Positions 1 to 5,041 of a stretch of DNA of 5,743 nucleotides are shown here, piece by piece (position 1 is the first letter of the stretch; every line of letters starts with the position of its first letter). Origin of the DNA: Thermoproteota archaeon (GTDB lineage Archaea > Korarchaeota > Korarchaeia > Korarchaeales > Korarchaeaceae); assembly GCA_021158805.1 (NCBI GenBank), contig JAGGTZ010000026.1, positions 1-5,743 on the forward strand, read 5' to 3'. The translations under genes and the position numbers were made by a program. Under the pieces are notes generated by a model, which made no database searches, was not told where the DNA came from, and saw nothing but the letters and a program-made list of their open reading frames with translations.

Positions 1-760
1 CTCCATCACCGCTCCCCTCCCTGCAGACAATCATGTAGTGCTCTTCCCCCGAGATGAGCCCTGAGAGAGCAGCTTTCCTCCTCAAATCTCCCATGAGCTT
101 CCTAGCCTCCATCTCCCCAACTCCCGACCACTTAACCTCAATGAACGTCGTCGATACTCCCGGGTCCCTGACCACTAGATCAATCTCCTCCCCCTTCCGC
201 CACCATCTCCCAACTTGAACAGGTCTAGTGGGCAGGAGCCTAGCTTCGTACATCAGGGGAACTAATTCCTCAACTACGTTCTCGAAAACCCCGCCCATGT
301 ATGAGGGGAAGTCCTCCCTCACCTTATTCAATGCCTCCTCCAAGAGTCCCATCTCCAAGAGGTGCCTCATCCTGTAGATGTACCTGAAATGGAAGGAGAA
401 GTAGTTGTCCACAACGGCGAGCTTGACCGTCCTCCTGTATTCTAGGGGCCTCTCCTTCCTCACTACTATATAGCTTCTCCAATAGGCGCAGATAATTTCC
501 TCTTTCTCTTCATCCGAGAGCTCTTCTTTCGACTCTGCGAGGACTTCCTCGACTACTTTCCTTATATCATCCTCTGAGAGCTCTTCTTTCTTCTTACCCT
601 TAAGCGCATCGACTATCTTATCACGGTAGGCAAAAAGGAGGGCTGCTCCAGCTCCAAATGCTGCTCCGCCGTACTTGGCTATATCACCGAGGTCTATGCC
701 CTCCTCCTGTCCCTCGACCGGTCTCCTCCTTGGGGGTGGAGGTGGGGCATCCTCTTGGCC
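1..760 (-). CDS. DUF234/PD-(D/E)XK-domain protein lacking its ATPase half (3' end off window)
   Basis: The minus frame is open from just after a TAG (761-763) to the window edge. Its C-terminal half (about 2-470) matches the DUF234 domain that ends many archaeal AAA+ ATPases: an aromatic-rich VDNYFSFHFRYIYR stretch, a GGVFENVVEELVPL helix, then VGRWWRKGEEIDLVV and FIEVKWSG. The last two carry the PD-(D/E)XK triad Asp (179-181), Glu (137-139) and Lys (131-133), so a nuclease-like fold is expected. In the family this domain follows a P-loop ATPase of about 230 residues and a winged helix. Here no Walker motifs are present. Upstream instead are a Pro/Arg run (719-745), a Gly/Ala hydrophobic segment (626-673) that could cross or touch a membrane, and a very acidic Glu/Lys-rich stretch (497-595). 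No ATG, GTG or TTG occurs in this frame before GTG at 461-463, so the true start lies upstream in another frame or the gene is broken. The domain call is firm; function as an intact protein is uncertain. Confidence 0.72.
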
Positions 761-819
761 CTAGGCCTAGGTGGTAACGGTCTAGGCCTTGGTCTCCTTC
801 TCCTCAGTCGAGGAGTCAA
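744..819 (-). pseudogene. Probable frameshifted N-terminus of the DUF234 gene (Arg/Pro-rich)
   Basis: A TTG at 817-819 follows a strong GGAGGT (824-829). It opens a minus frame reading MTPRLRRRRPRPRPLPPRPR, then AKRMP. The downstream frame continues the same composition (PPPPPRRRP), but one base out of register. Adding one C opposite the GGGG run at 744-747 would join the two into a continuous Arg/Pro-rich leader ahead of the DUF234 protein. The cause could be a homopolymer sequencing error, a true inactivating deletion, or -1 slippage. The matching composition on both sides is seen in the sequence; the join is inferred. Confidence 0.4.
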
Positions 820-999
820 ATATACCTCCTAAACATCAAGCTGGTAAATTATCTAGTGAATCGTGCGCCTCTTGAGGATGACACCACGAATCTTCTATTC
901 CAGCAGCCCGAGAAGGTAGCTTGGATCTCCCCTAGGCAGGATGGCGACATACCGATGAGGGATATTGTTTTAACGCTGATGAGGAGTCTCGAATATTAG
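820..999 (+). other. Unassigned plus-strand open frame, possible C-terminal gene remnant
   Basis: The plus frame ending at TAG 997-999 reads like ordinary protein over its last 50 or so codons (for example NLLFQQPEKVAWISPRQ, then DIVLTLMRSLEY). Its codons resemble those of the neighbours. There is no ATG before 946; the only plausible early start is GTG at 856 without a ribosome site. Upstream the same frame runs into the antisense of the DUF234 gene. I do not recognise the family. It may be the tail of a gene whose front was lost or replaced when the DUF234 chimera formed, or a chance open frame. Confidence 0.2.
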
Positions 1000-1174
1000 T
1001 CGCATGCGTATCGCGTGTGTAGATGTTGTTTTTAAGTGTTTATCGACTTAACCTAAGATTCAGACTGGGAGAGGCATAGAGGAATCTCCTATCCGAAAAA
1101 TCCGGAAGTTTTATCGCGAAGCCCAATGCAACGGATGCTAAGGACTGAAGCTGCCCAGCCTAACCACGTACAAC
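1000..1174. other. Intergenic stretch between the plus-strand remnant and the TauE gene
   Basis: No gene is visible. There is an AT-rich hairpin (TTAAGT at 1032-1037 and ACTTAA at 1046-1051, 8-base loop) and a run of five A at 1096-1100. The A run becomes TTTTT on the minus strand about 75 bases after the exporter stop codon, where it could act as an archaeal T-run terminator. Confidence 0.4.
1032..1051. repeat. AT-rich inverted repeat
   Basis: TTAAGT and ACTTAA form a perfect 6-bp stem around an 8-base loop. The stem is weak and has no following T run on either strand, so a terminator role is doubtful. It could be a protein site; no function can be read from sequence. Confidence 0.3.
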
Positions 1175-1957
1175 CTAGATAAATATCTTTAGAATCATCC
1201 AGATAGCAGCTCCTAGAAGTATCAACGAGAAGAATCCTCTCAACCTCCTCTCATCTATCTTTACATGCATTCTAGAGCCTATCTGAGATCCGAGAATGAC
1301 CAGAAATCCAAGGGATGCGGCGAGCATTGGGTCTATCCCTCCCCTCGCTACATGACCCAAGAAGGACATGGAGGATGACGATAGGGCCAAGAAGCTATTC
1401 GTGGCCATGGCTATCCTGAGAGGGACTCCTCCTAGGATCACACAGATGGGAACTATCAGTCCTCCTCCAGATATTCCAGCCATCCCAGCTAGAAAGGCCA
1501 CTGTAGCCACAGGAGGGATCATTCCGGCAAGCTGGATCTCATAACTAATCTCTCCAACCTCTCTCCTGATCATGAGGAGCCTCAGTCCCTTGAATTCCTT
1601 CTTCGACAGTATCATGAGGGCTGACGCTATCAATAGAGATGAGAAGCATATCTTGAGGTAGACCGAGGGAATTCTGTAAGAGACGAATCCTCCTAGAAAG
1701 GAGGAGGCTCCTACTACCGCTCCAAGTATTACAGCTAGGGACCAGTCCAAGAGCTTGTGTTTCCCGTGGTAGACGATCACCATGGAAAGCCCTTGCAATG
1801 TTATCAGGAGGAGACTTAGCGATGCAGCCCCGTAATAGCTGAGGTTGAGCAGCGTTATCAGGATGGGTACGTAGAACTCCCCTCCGCCCCTTCCAAACAT
1901 TGAGAAAATCAATGAAACTAGGAAGATTAGGATTGCTGCCATCAAGAGCTGATGCAT
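1175..1957 (-). CDS. TauE/SafE-family sulfite/sulfonate-type membrane exporter
   Basis: This 260-residue integral membrane protein belongs to the TauE/SafE (DUF81) family, whose studied members move sulfite, sulfoacetate or other small anions out of the cell. The family is two repeated halves, and both signature stretches are visible: FGRGGGEFYVP at 21-31 and AGISGGGLIVP at 160-170, the second followed by the usual ALATS-like helix (RIAMATNSFLALSSSS). I see about eight hydrophobic segments. They are split by a basic cytoplasmic loop at about 119-142. Length is normal for the family. The start is ATG at 1957, with a TATA box 27-35 bases ahead and no Shine-Dalgarno site, which suggests a leaderless message. 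It is the last of three co-oriented genes after the Trp-rich and Fe-S proteins, which hints at sulfur or metallocluster chemistry. The actual substrate cannot be read from sequence. Confidence 0.9.
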   Translation of the reverse strand: MHQLLMAAILIFLVSLIFSMFGRGGGEFYVPILITLLNLSYYGAASLSLLLITLQGLSMVIVYHGKHKLLDWSLAVILGAVVGASSFLGGFVSYRIPSVYLKICFSSLLIASALMILSKKEFKGLRLLMIRREVGEISYEIQLAGMIPPVATVAFLAGMAGISGGGLIVPICVILGGVPLRIAMATNSFLALSSSSMSFLGHVARGGIDPMLAASLGFLVILGSQIGSRMHVKIDERRLRGFFSLILLGAAIWMILKIFI

Positions 1958-1965
1958 GGAGATCG

Positions 1966-1978
1966 CTACTTAAGTTAG
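1966..1978 (-). promoter_or_regulatory. Possible operator: 13-base motif shared with the Fe-S gene promoter
   Basis: CTACTTAAGTTAG (plus-strand reading) lies between the TATA box and the ATG of the exporter gene. The identical 13-mer occurs at 2413-2425 in front of the Fe-S gene in the same position relative to its TATA box. The core ACTTAAGT is self-complementary, as expected for a dimeric archaeal repressor. Binding is inferred. Confidence 0.4.
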
Positions 1979-1983
1979 CATAT

Positions 1984-1992
1984 TAAAATAAA
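1984..1992 (-). promoter_or_regulatory. TATA box of the TauE/SafE gene
   Basis: On the minus strand this reads TTTATTTTA, ending 27 bases ahead of the A of the ATG. That spacing places transcription start at or within a few bases of the start codon. Confidence 0.55.
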
Positions 1993-2056
1993 CTTAGTCA
2001 ATTCTAAATGCGATTACGGATTGAGAGAGAATCTCGTGCTTACGCTAGATCTATGC

Positions 2057-2413
2057 CTACACGTTCCTCTTCGCTAAGATCTCCTGAACTTTGGGTGCAA
2101 TATTGTTTCCTACTATTCGACACGCATTAGGAGGAGCTATTCCAGCCGCAATAGCCTCAGCGCAGTCTCTACATGTGGGGAAGCCGCATGCCCCACAGTT
2201 CATCTTTGGGAGGAGGGAGTATATCTCATCAACGATGTTCTCATCCCTGATTTGGTAATGAGCAGCTATCTGTGGTGTCTGAGCTATTAAAGGTATTGAT
2301 TGAGGTAGATAAGCTGGCCAGTATAGCCCTCTGGCCCTCATCCGAATTCTCATCCCTCTTCCTCTGTTTCCTCTCCATCTCCATCTGCATCCGTAACCCA
2401 AGGTGAGCACCAC
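2057..2413 (-). CDS. Small [4Fe-4S]-domain protein with Arg/Gly/Trp-rich N-terminus
   Basis: This is a 118-residue protein. Its C-terminal half (about 57-103) is an Fe-S domain of the PF04060 type found in RnfB and in corrinoid/CO-dehydrogenase proteins: LLPKMNCGACGFPTCRDCAE, with AIAAGIAPPNACRIVG after it. The four ligands Cys73-x2-Cys76-x4-Cys81-x16-Cys98 are all present and should bind one [4Fe-4S] cluster. The N-terminal 35 residues are unusual: Trp11, Trp13, Trp32 and many Arg/Gly (RGNRGRGMRIRMRARG), recalling the Gly/Arg/aromatic-rich leaders of DUF5320 proteins and echoing the neighbouring gene. The domain normally sits inside larger redox proteins; here it stands almost alone, so an electron carrier or cluster carrier acting with a partner is likely. 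The chosen start is GTG at 2413, with a second GTG at once after it; ATG at codon 21 is an alternative but would cut off the basic leader. A TATA-like box about 20-28 bases ahead suggests a leaderless message. Confidence 0.82.
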   Translation of the reverse strand: MVLTLGYGCRWRWRGNRGRGMRIRMRARGLYWPAYLPQSIPLIAQTPQIAAHYQIRDENIVDEIYSLLPKMNCGACGFPTCRDCAEAIAAGIAPPNACRIVGNNIAPKVQEILAKRNV

Positions 2414-2425
2414 TACTTAAGTTAG
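2413..2425 (-). promoter_or_regulatory. Possible operator: second copy of the shared 13-base motif
   Basis: CTACTTAAGTTAG, identical to 1966-1978, abuts the first GTG of the Fe-S gene and lies downstream of its TATA-like box. A protein bound here would block transcription start. Confidence 0.4.
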
Positions 2426-2431
2426 GGCTGC

Positions 2432-2440
2432 CTATTAAAG
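2432..2440 (-). promoter_or_regulatory. TATA-like box of the Fe-S gene, overlapping a third motif half
   Basis: The minus strand reads CTTTAATAG, about 20-28 bases ahead of the GTG at 2413. Plus-strand 2435-2445 (TTAAAGTTAGG) partly repeats 2416-2426 (CTTAAGTTAGG) at a 19-base offset. Two similar sites would therefore flank and overlap the TATA box. Confidence 0.4.
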
Positions 2441-2533
2441 TTAGGTGATGCTGATCTCCTTCACATTTCCCAAGATGTGTTCCTTGACATCCCTTGAAAA
2501 TAGGTGATTGGGGATGGTAGAGGTCCTATCGCA

Positions 2534-2755
2534 CTATCTCGCCTCTAGTTCCCTTAACCTTCTCTCTATGTACTCTAGCTCTCTCTTCAGGTAGTCTCGT
2601 TCCCTCTCAAGGTACTCTCTTTCTGAGTAGGGAATTGGCCAGAAAGGTGACCACGGCGGATACCAGTATCCAAGCATGTAGAGGGTGAAGAACCAGCGGC
2701 ACCAGCCCCTACCTCTCCCCCACCATAACCAAGGCCACCAGTAGTACCACCACAT
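2534..2755 (-). CDS. Tryptophan-rich small protein with C-terminal coiled coil (DUF5320-like)
   Basis: This is a 73-residue protein of two parts. Residues 1-43 are extreme in composition: 12 Trp (2, 3, 6, 7, 9, 11, 12, 18, 21, 31, 35, 39), 6 Tyr, a GRGRGW core and several Pro. Residues 44-73 form a charged helix, SEREYLERERDYLKRELEYI followed by ERRLRELEAR, with Leu/Tyr/Ile at heptad spacing, a clear short coiled coil. This layout (GRG/W/Y/P-rich front, then a LeuLys/Glu helix) resembles DUF5320 proteins, which in archaea and anaerobes often sit beside NifX/NifB-like iron-molybdenum cofactor proteins and Mrp-type ATPases. The helix should oligomerise; the aromatic front could bind membrane, cofactor or partner. 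The start is ATG at 2755, with a TATA-like box 32-40 bases ahead. The extreme composition at the very N-terminus argues against chance, because the frame also ends in a well-formed coiled coil. Biochemical function is unknown. Confidence 0.7.
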   Translation of the reverse strand: MWWYYWWPWLWWGRGRGWCRWFFTLYMLGYWYPPWSPFWPIPYSEREYLERERDYLKRELEYIERRLRELEAR

Positions 2756-2786
2756 ACCATCCCCAAATAAGTAAGTTCTCTAACAT

Positions 2787-2795
2787 CTTAAAATT
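2787..2795 (-). promoter_or_regulatory. TATA-like box ahead of the Trp-rich gene
   Basis: The minus strand reads AATTTTAAG, 32-40 bases ahead of the ATG at 2755, implying a leader of only a few bases. The 13-base motif of the two downstream genes is not found here. Confidence 0.35.
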
Positions 2796-2968
2796 GTAGT
2801 ATTGGTTTATCACCCCATTATATCGGATTATGATAATTGATACCGCGTGAATAGAATAATTATTTTACATAAAGTACCCTTATAGTGATCGTTCTTTAGC
2901 GGAAGAAAACCATGACCTATGAGGGAGGACCGATATCCTCGAACGAGACCAAGTAGTTCGATGAAGCA

Positions 2969-3232
2969 TCAAGACGAGAATCCATCTTCTATAATTTGGG
3001 ACTCTACCTCTTCCCTCTCCTGCCTCACGCTTTCTGGATGTTTGTCTAATCTTAGAAAACCTGCTGTGTGGAGAATAGTTCCATGAAATTTTTATCCTCA
3101 GGGACCCTTAGAGAACTTATCCTCCCAATTCTTCACCGCTGTCATGACAGCCTGCTGGAAGTTAGCCTTCTCGTTGAGTACGGTCGTCTCCACAGGAACC
3201 AAGCTCCGCTGCGCGCGTGACCGCTGAAGAGC
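2969..3232 (-). pseudogene. Possible remnant of an unrecognised gene
   Basis: A single minus frame is open from after TAA (3233-3235) to TGA (3098-3100), with natural-looking sequence such as VPVETTVLNEKANFQQAV then MTAVKNWEDKFSKGP. After a second nearby stop (TAA 3092-3094) the same frame resumes (GFLRLDKHP, then SVRQEREEVESQIIEDGF) to TGA at 2969. Codon choice fits the neighbours. It lies 22 bases after the vapC stop. It may be a gene with two clustered stops, or one frameshift pair around 3050-3100. I do not recognise the family. Because the plus strand is codon-aligned antisense, part of the apparent coding quality could be a shadow of the other strand. Confidence 0.25.
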
Positions 3233-3254
3233 TTATTTCCCGCGAGAGGCTTCC

Positions 3255-3662
3255 TCACCTGGGAACTACCTCCACGCCCAAATTCTCGGCCATCCTCACC
3301 AGCTCCCCGTCGAACGTAGCCAGCACAGCATCATAGCGTACAGCCGTCGATAAAATCAAGTAATCGTTCAGGTTGCGGACTGAACCAGTTTTCAGCAATT
3401 CCAAGGAGTCTAGCACAGCATCAGGAGGTTCGGCCACGTATCTGATCCTTCGATCGCTAAAGTACTCATCTATCTTGCCGATCATGAAGTCTAGGGGAAC
3501 CTGCAGTCGCTTTATCATGACCCAGAGGTATTCATGGAGGACTATCGATGGTAGGATGATGCTCCTTGCTGAATCAAATATCTCAGAAGCTTTCTCGTGA
3601 TTAGGGCTGTCCTCAACAGTCTCGTAAACCAGGACATTGGTATCAGGGAGAAGTGGCTTCAT
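3255..3662 (-). CDS. vapC: VapC-type PIN-domain ribonuclease toxin
   Basis: This is a 135-residue PIN-domain protein, normal length for VapC. The acidic metal-binding residues are all in place: Asp7 in LLPDTNVLVY, Glu44 in VLHEYLW, Asp100 in NLNDYLILSTA and Asp118 in ATFDGEL. In the family these hold Mg/Mn ions, and the enzyme cuts RNA (tRNA, rRNA or mRNA, depending on the member) in the cytoplasm. The start is ATG at 3662, inside the last codons of vapB. A GGAGG nine bases ahead supports that start and points to translational coupling. The cognate AbrB-type antitoxin is encoded just upstream. Catalytic residues look intact, so the toxin is probably active when free. The RNA target cannot be predicted. 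Confidence 0.93.
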   Translation of the reverse strand: MKPLLPDTNVLVYETVEDSPNHEKASEIFDSARSIILPSIVLHEYLWVMIKRLQVPLDFMIGKIDEYFSDRRIRYVAEPPDAVLDSLELLKTGSVRNLNDYLILSTAVRYDAVLATFDGELVRMAENLGVEVVPR

Positions 3663-3882
3663 CCAGCATATCCTCCACTGCTTGCTCTATCTCCTCCACG
3701 CTTATGCTCCTGCCGAGCCTTATCGTGAGGCGCTTACGCCTCAACGGGGAGATCTTTATGATCCCCTCCCTCTCATCGTAGGAAATTTCGACGAAGTCTC
3801 CCTCCTTTATGCCGGCTTTCGCCCTCACACTGGCTGGTATCGTAACCTGATAGTTCCTGGTGACCTTAACAACGCTCCCCAT
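3643..3882 (-). CDS. vapB: VapB-type AbrB/SpoVT-domain antitoxin
   Basis: This is a 79-residue protein. Residues 3-46 form the swapped-hairpin AbrB/SpoVT/MazE DNA-binding domain: VVKVTRNYQVTIPASVRAKA, then GIKEGDFVEISYDE. The ending, SVEEIEQAVEDMLDEA, is an acidic helix of the kind that wraps the partner PIN toxin. In known pairs the antitoxin neutralises VapC and represses its own promoter as a complex. It is first in a two-gene operon, overlaps vapC by 20 bases, and is translated from ATG at 3882. A TATA box 24-33 bases ahead implies a leaderless message. Confidence 0.93.
   Translation of the reverse strand: MGSVVKVTRNYQVTIPASVRAKAGIKEGDFVEISYDEREGIIKISPLRRKRLTIRLGRSISVEEIEQAVEDMLDEATSP
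3672..3676 (-). promoter_or_regulatory. Shine-Dalgarno site of vapC inside vapB
   Basis: The minus strand GGAGG is nine bases ahead of the vapC ATG. Most starts in this window lack such a site, as expected for leaderless messages; this internal gene of an operon has one. Confidence 0.6.
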
Positions 3883-3905
3883 ATAGTAAACAATAAAAAT
3901 AGTAA

Positions 3906-3915
3906 TATATAAAAA
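3906..3915 (-). promoter_or_regulatory. TATA box of the vapBC operon
   Basis: The minus strand reads TTTTTATATA, 24-33 bases ahead of the vapB ATG, preceded by a purine-rich GTAGAAA that fits a BRE element. The strongest promoter-like site in the window. Confidence 0.65.
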
Positions 3916-3953
3916 TTTCTACTAGATTACTAGGTTGCTTCGACCTTGAATCC

Positions 3954-3968
3954 CACCTTTGAAAGGTG
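3954..3968. repeat. Perfect 7-bp palindrome with one-base centre
   Basis: CACCTTT-G-AAAGGTG is fully self-complementary except for its centre base. A one-base loop cannot form an RNA hairpin as such, so a dimeric DNA-binding protein site is the likelier reading. It lies 72 bases ahead of the vapB start, beyond the TATA box, where an activator or repressor could sit. Confidence 0.45.
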
Positions 3969-4236
3969 AGGGAGGCTACTGGCTATCAAAAGGTTTCATT
4001 GTTCGTGTGAGGGCAAGGGGGCAAAATAATTCTGGAATTAGGTCTTCTGCTGGGATTTATTACAGCAAGTTCGAGGAAGGAGTGAAAAACAGTTGAGGGG
4101 TCGGGAATGACTAAAATAGTCTTAACTTACGAGGTGACACACAGCTGGGACATTGAAGACCGCTAACCGAGTATCAAGGACTTCTTCAGCGGGCAATAGA
4201 CATTATCTGGGAAAACACGACTTGGAAGAGCACGCG

Positions 4237-4560
4237 ATGAAGCTGGTTGAAGATCTGAGGGCCAAGCTGGAGGTTTATGAGGACATCATATTCGCCTACG
4301 TCCATGGAAGCTTCCTCAGAGGTAAATTTAGGGATGTGGATGTCGCGATATGGATTGAAGGGGGTAAGACCGAGGCGTTTCATTACACGGTGGATGTCTC
4401 AGCGGAGCTCTCCAAGGAGTTCCCGATAGATCCTCACGTGCTGAATGAAGCTCCCATTCTCTTTTAATACCAAGTCTTCACTAAGGGAATGCTCCTATTC
4501 TCGAGGGGTGAAAGAGTAAGATCGAGGCTGCAATCAGCTCTGAGCTCACCGGTAGCTTGA
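4237..4560 (+). pseudogene. MNT-type minimal nucleotidyltransferase (antitoxin family) with in-frame stop
   Basis: From ATG 4237 the protein has the minimal nucleotidyltransferase core: IIFAYVHGSFLRGKFRDVDV contains the GS motif (Gly24, Ser25) and catalytic Asp33 and Asp35; the third acid is Asp65 in PIDPHVLNEAP. Such proteins pair with HEPN toxins and silence them by adding nucleotides. After ILF (codon 76) a TAA stops translation at 4465-4467, yet the same frame goes straight on with YQVFTKGMLLFSRGE, the normal continuation of this family, to TGA at 4558. One change (for example AAA to TAA) would explain this. A truncated 76-residue product could still hold all catalytic acids. An upstream TTG (4153) would add 28 unconserved residues and is rejected. 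No HEPN gene is adjacent. The overlap ATGA suggests it once followed another gene. Confidence 0.75.
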
Positions 4561-4613
4561 AGAAGCCAGCATTCATTGCCTAAGTGGTCCTAGACCCTGA
4601 AAGCGAGTTGAAA

Positions 4614-4775
4614 TCAGTACCAGCCTAGTAGGTCGTGCTCCATCCCGAAGAGGAGCAGACTTACCGGCCTGTAGAAGAGATCGTTCATCAGGCTCACGAC
4701 TACACCCGGAAATGTTAGGGGCCAGCTAAGATAATACGGAGGACACACGGAAAGGGGAAGAGGTGCATAGAACAT
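4614..4775 (-). pseudogene. Possible membrane-protein remnant
   Basis: From ATG 4775 the minus frame reads MFYAPLPLS and then YYLSWPLTFPGVVVSLMNDL, followed by FYRPVSLLLFGMEHDLLGWY to TGA 4614. It looks like a membrane protein: aromatic and aliphatic with few charges. Upstream, another minus frame from ATG 4944 ends its natural part with IWGLGFFRISIIS near 4795, where a one-base change would lead into VFHHLWLTMFYAP. After the TGA the frame remains protein-like (FQLAFRV) but holds a further TAG. I do not recognise a family. It may be a decayed gene or chance. Confidence 0.25.
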
Positions 4776-5012
4776 CGTGAGCCATAGGTGGTGGAAAACT
4801 GATTATGCTTATCCTGAAGAAACCCAAGCCCCAAATCTGGTCAATTCTTCCCTTAGGCCCCCGGACAAGGCATGCGACTTGGAGGAGTTCGTGGCTTACT
4901 GGGTCCCTCAGATCGTGTTGATGATTCTTTCTGGAGACCCTCATTACTGCTTTATCCTTTCTTACCCTCCTGAGGCCCTGTGAGGGCGGTTATCGAATCG
5001 ATAGGTAGGTAG

Positions 5013-5041
5013 ACCTCCCCGTCCCCCAGAAGGTGGGAGGT
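5013..5041. repeat. GC-rich stem-loop
   Basis: ACCTCCC (5013-5019) and GGGAGGT (5035-5041) form a perfect 7-bp stem with a 15-base loop. No T run follows on either strand, so it is not an evident terminator. It lies about 75 bases past the 3' end of the minus-strand gene that stops at 5116. Confidence 0.4.

Larger units (their letters stand above)
2756..3254. other. Gene-free region with possible decayed coding sequence
   Basis: The part at about 2796-2900 is AT-rich and carries the Trp-rich gene promoter on its right-hand side. From about 2969 to 3232 the minus strand has a protein-like frame broken by two stops (separate entry). On the plus strand a TTATAG at 2880-2885 lies 27-32 bases ahead of an ATG at 2912, but that frame stops after 14 codons (TAG 2954) and its extension is exactly codon-antisense to the minus frame. 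I see no RNA gene or array. Confidence 0.5.
3883..4236. other. Intergenic stretch between vapBC and the MNT remnant
   Basis: It contains the vapBC promoter, a compact palindrome (3954-3968) and, at its right end, a 27-codon plus frame without start (4157-4240; PLTEYQGLLQRAIDIIWEN) whose TGA overlaps the ATG of the MNT gene as ATGA. No gene can be supported otherwise. Confidence 0.45.

Noticed and set aside
2912..3049. Plus-strand leaderless gene with an in-frame TAG (TATA-like box at 2880-2885)
   Set aside because: It stops after 14 codons, and its continuation is exactly codon-antisense to the minus frame, so its hydrophobic look may be a shadow; nothing supports TAG recoding.
3637..3912. 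Plus-strand frame antisense to vapB
   Set aside because: It is a shadow of the clearly coding vapB frame.
4153..4236. TTG start giving the MNT protein 28 more residues
   Set aside because: The extra residues look unlike any family leader, and ATG 4237 fits the normal MNT start just before the first helix.
4917..4975. C/D-box small RNA (TTGATGA ... CTGA, about 55 bases apart)
   Set aside because: No complementary terminal stem and no clear C' and D' boxes between them.
4777..4983. Plus-strand 68-codon frame from GTG
   Set aside because: No promoter or ribosome site, no recognisable motif, and the minus strand here reads more naturally; kept only as part of a degraded region.
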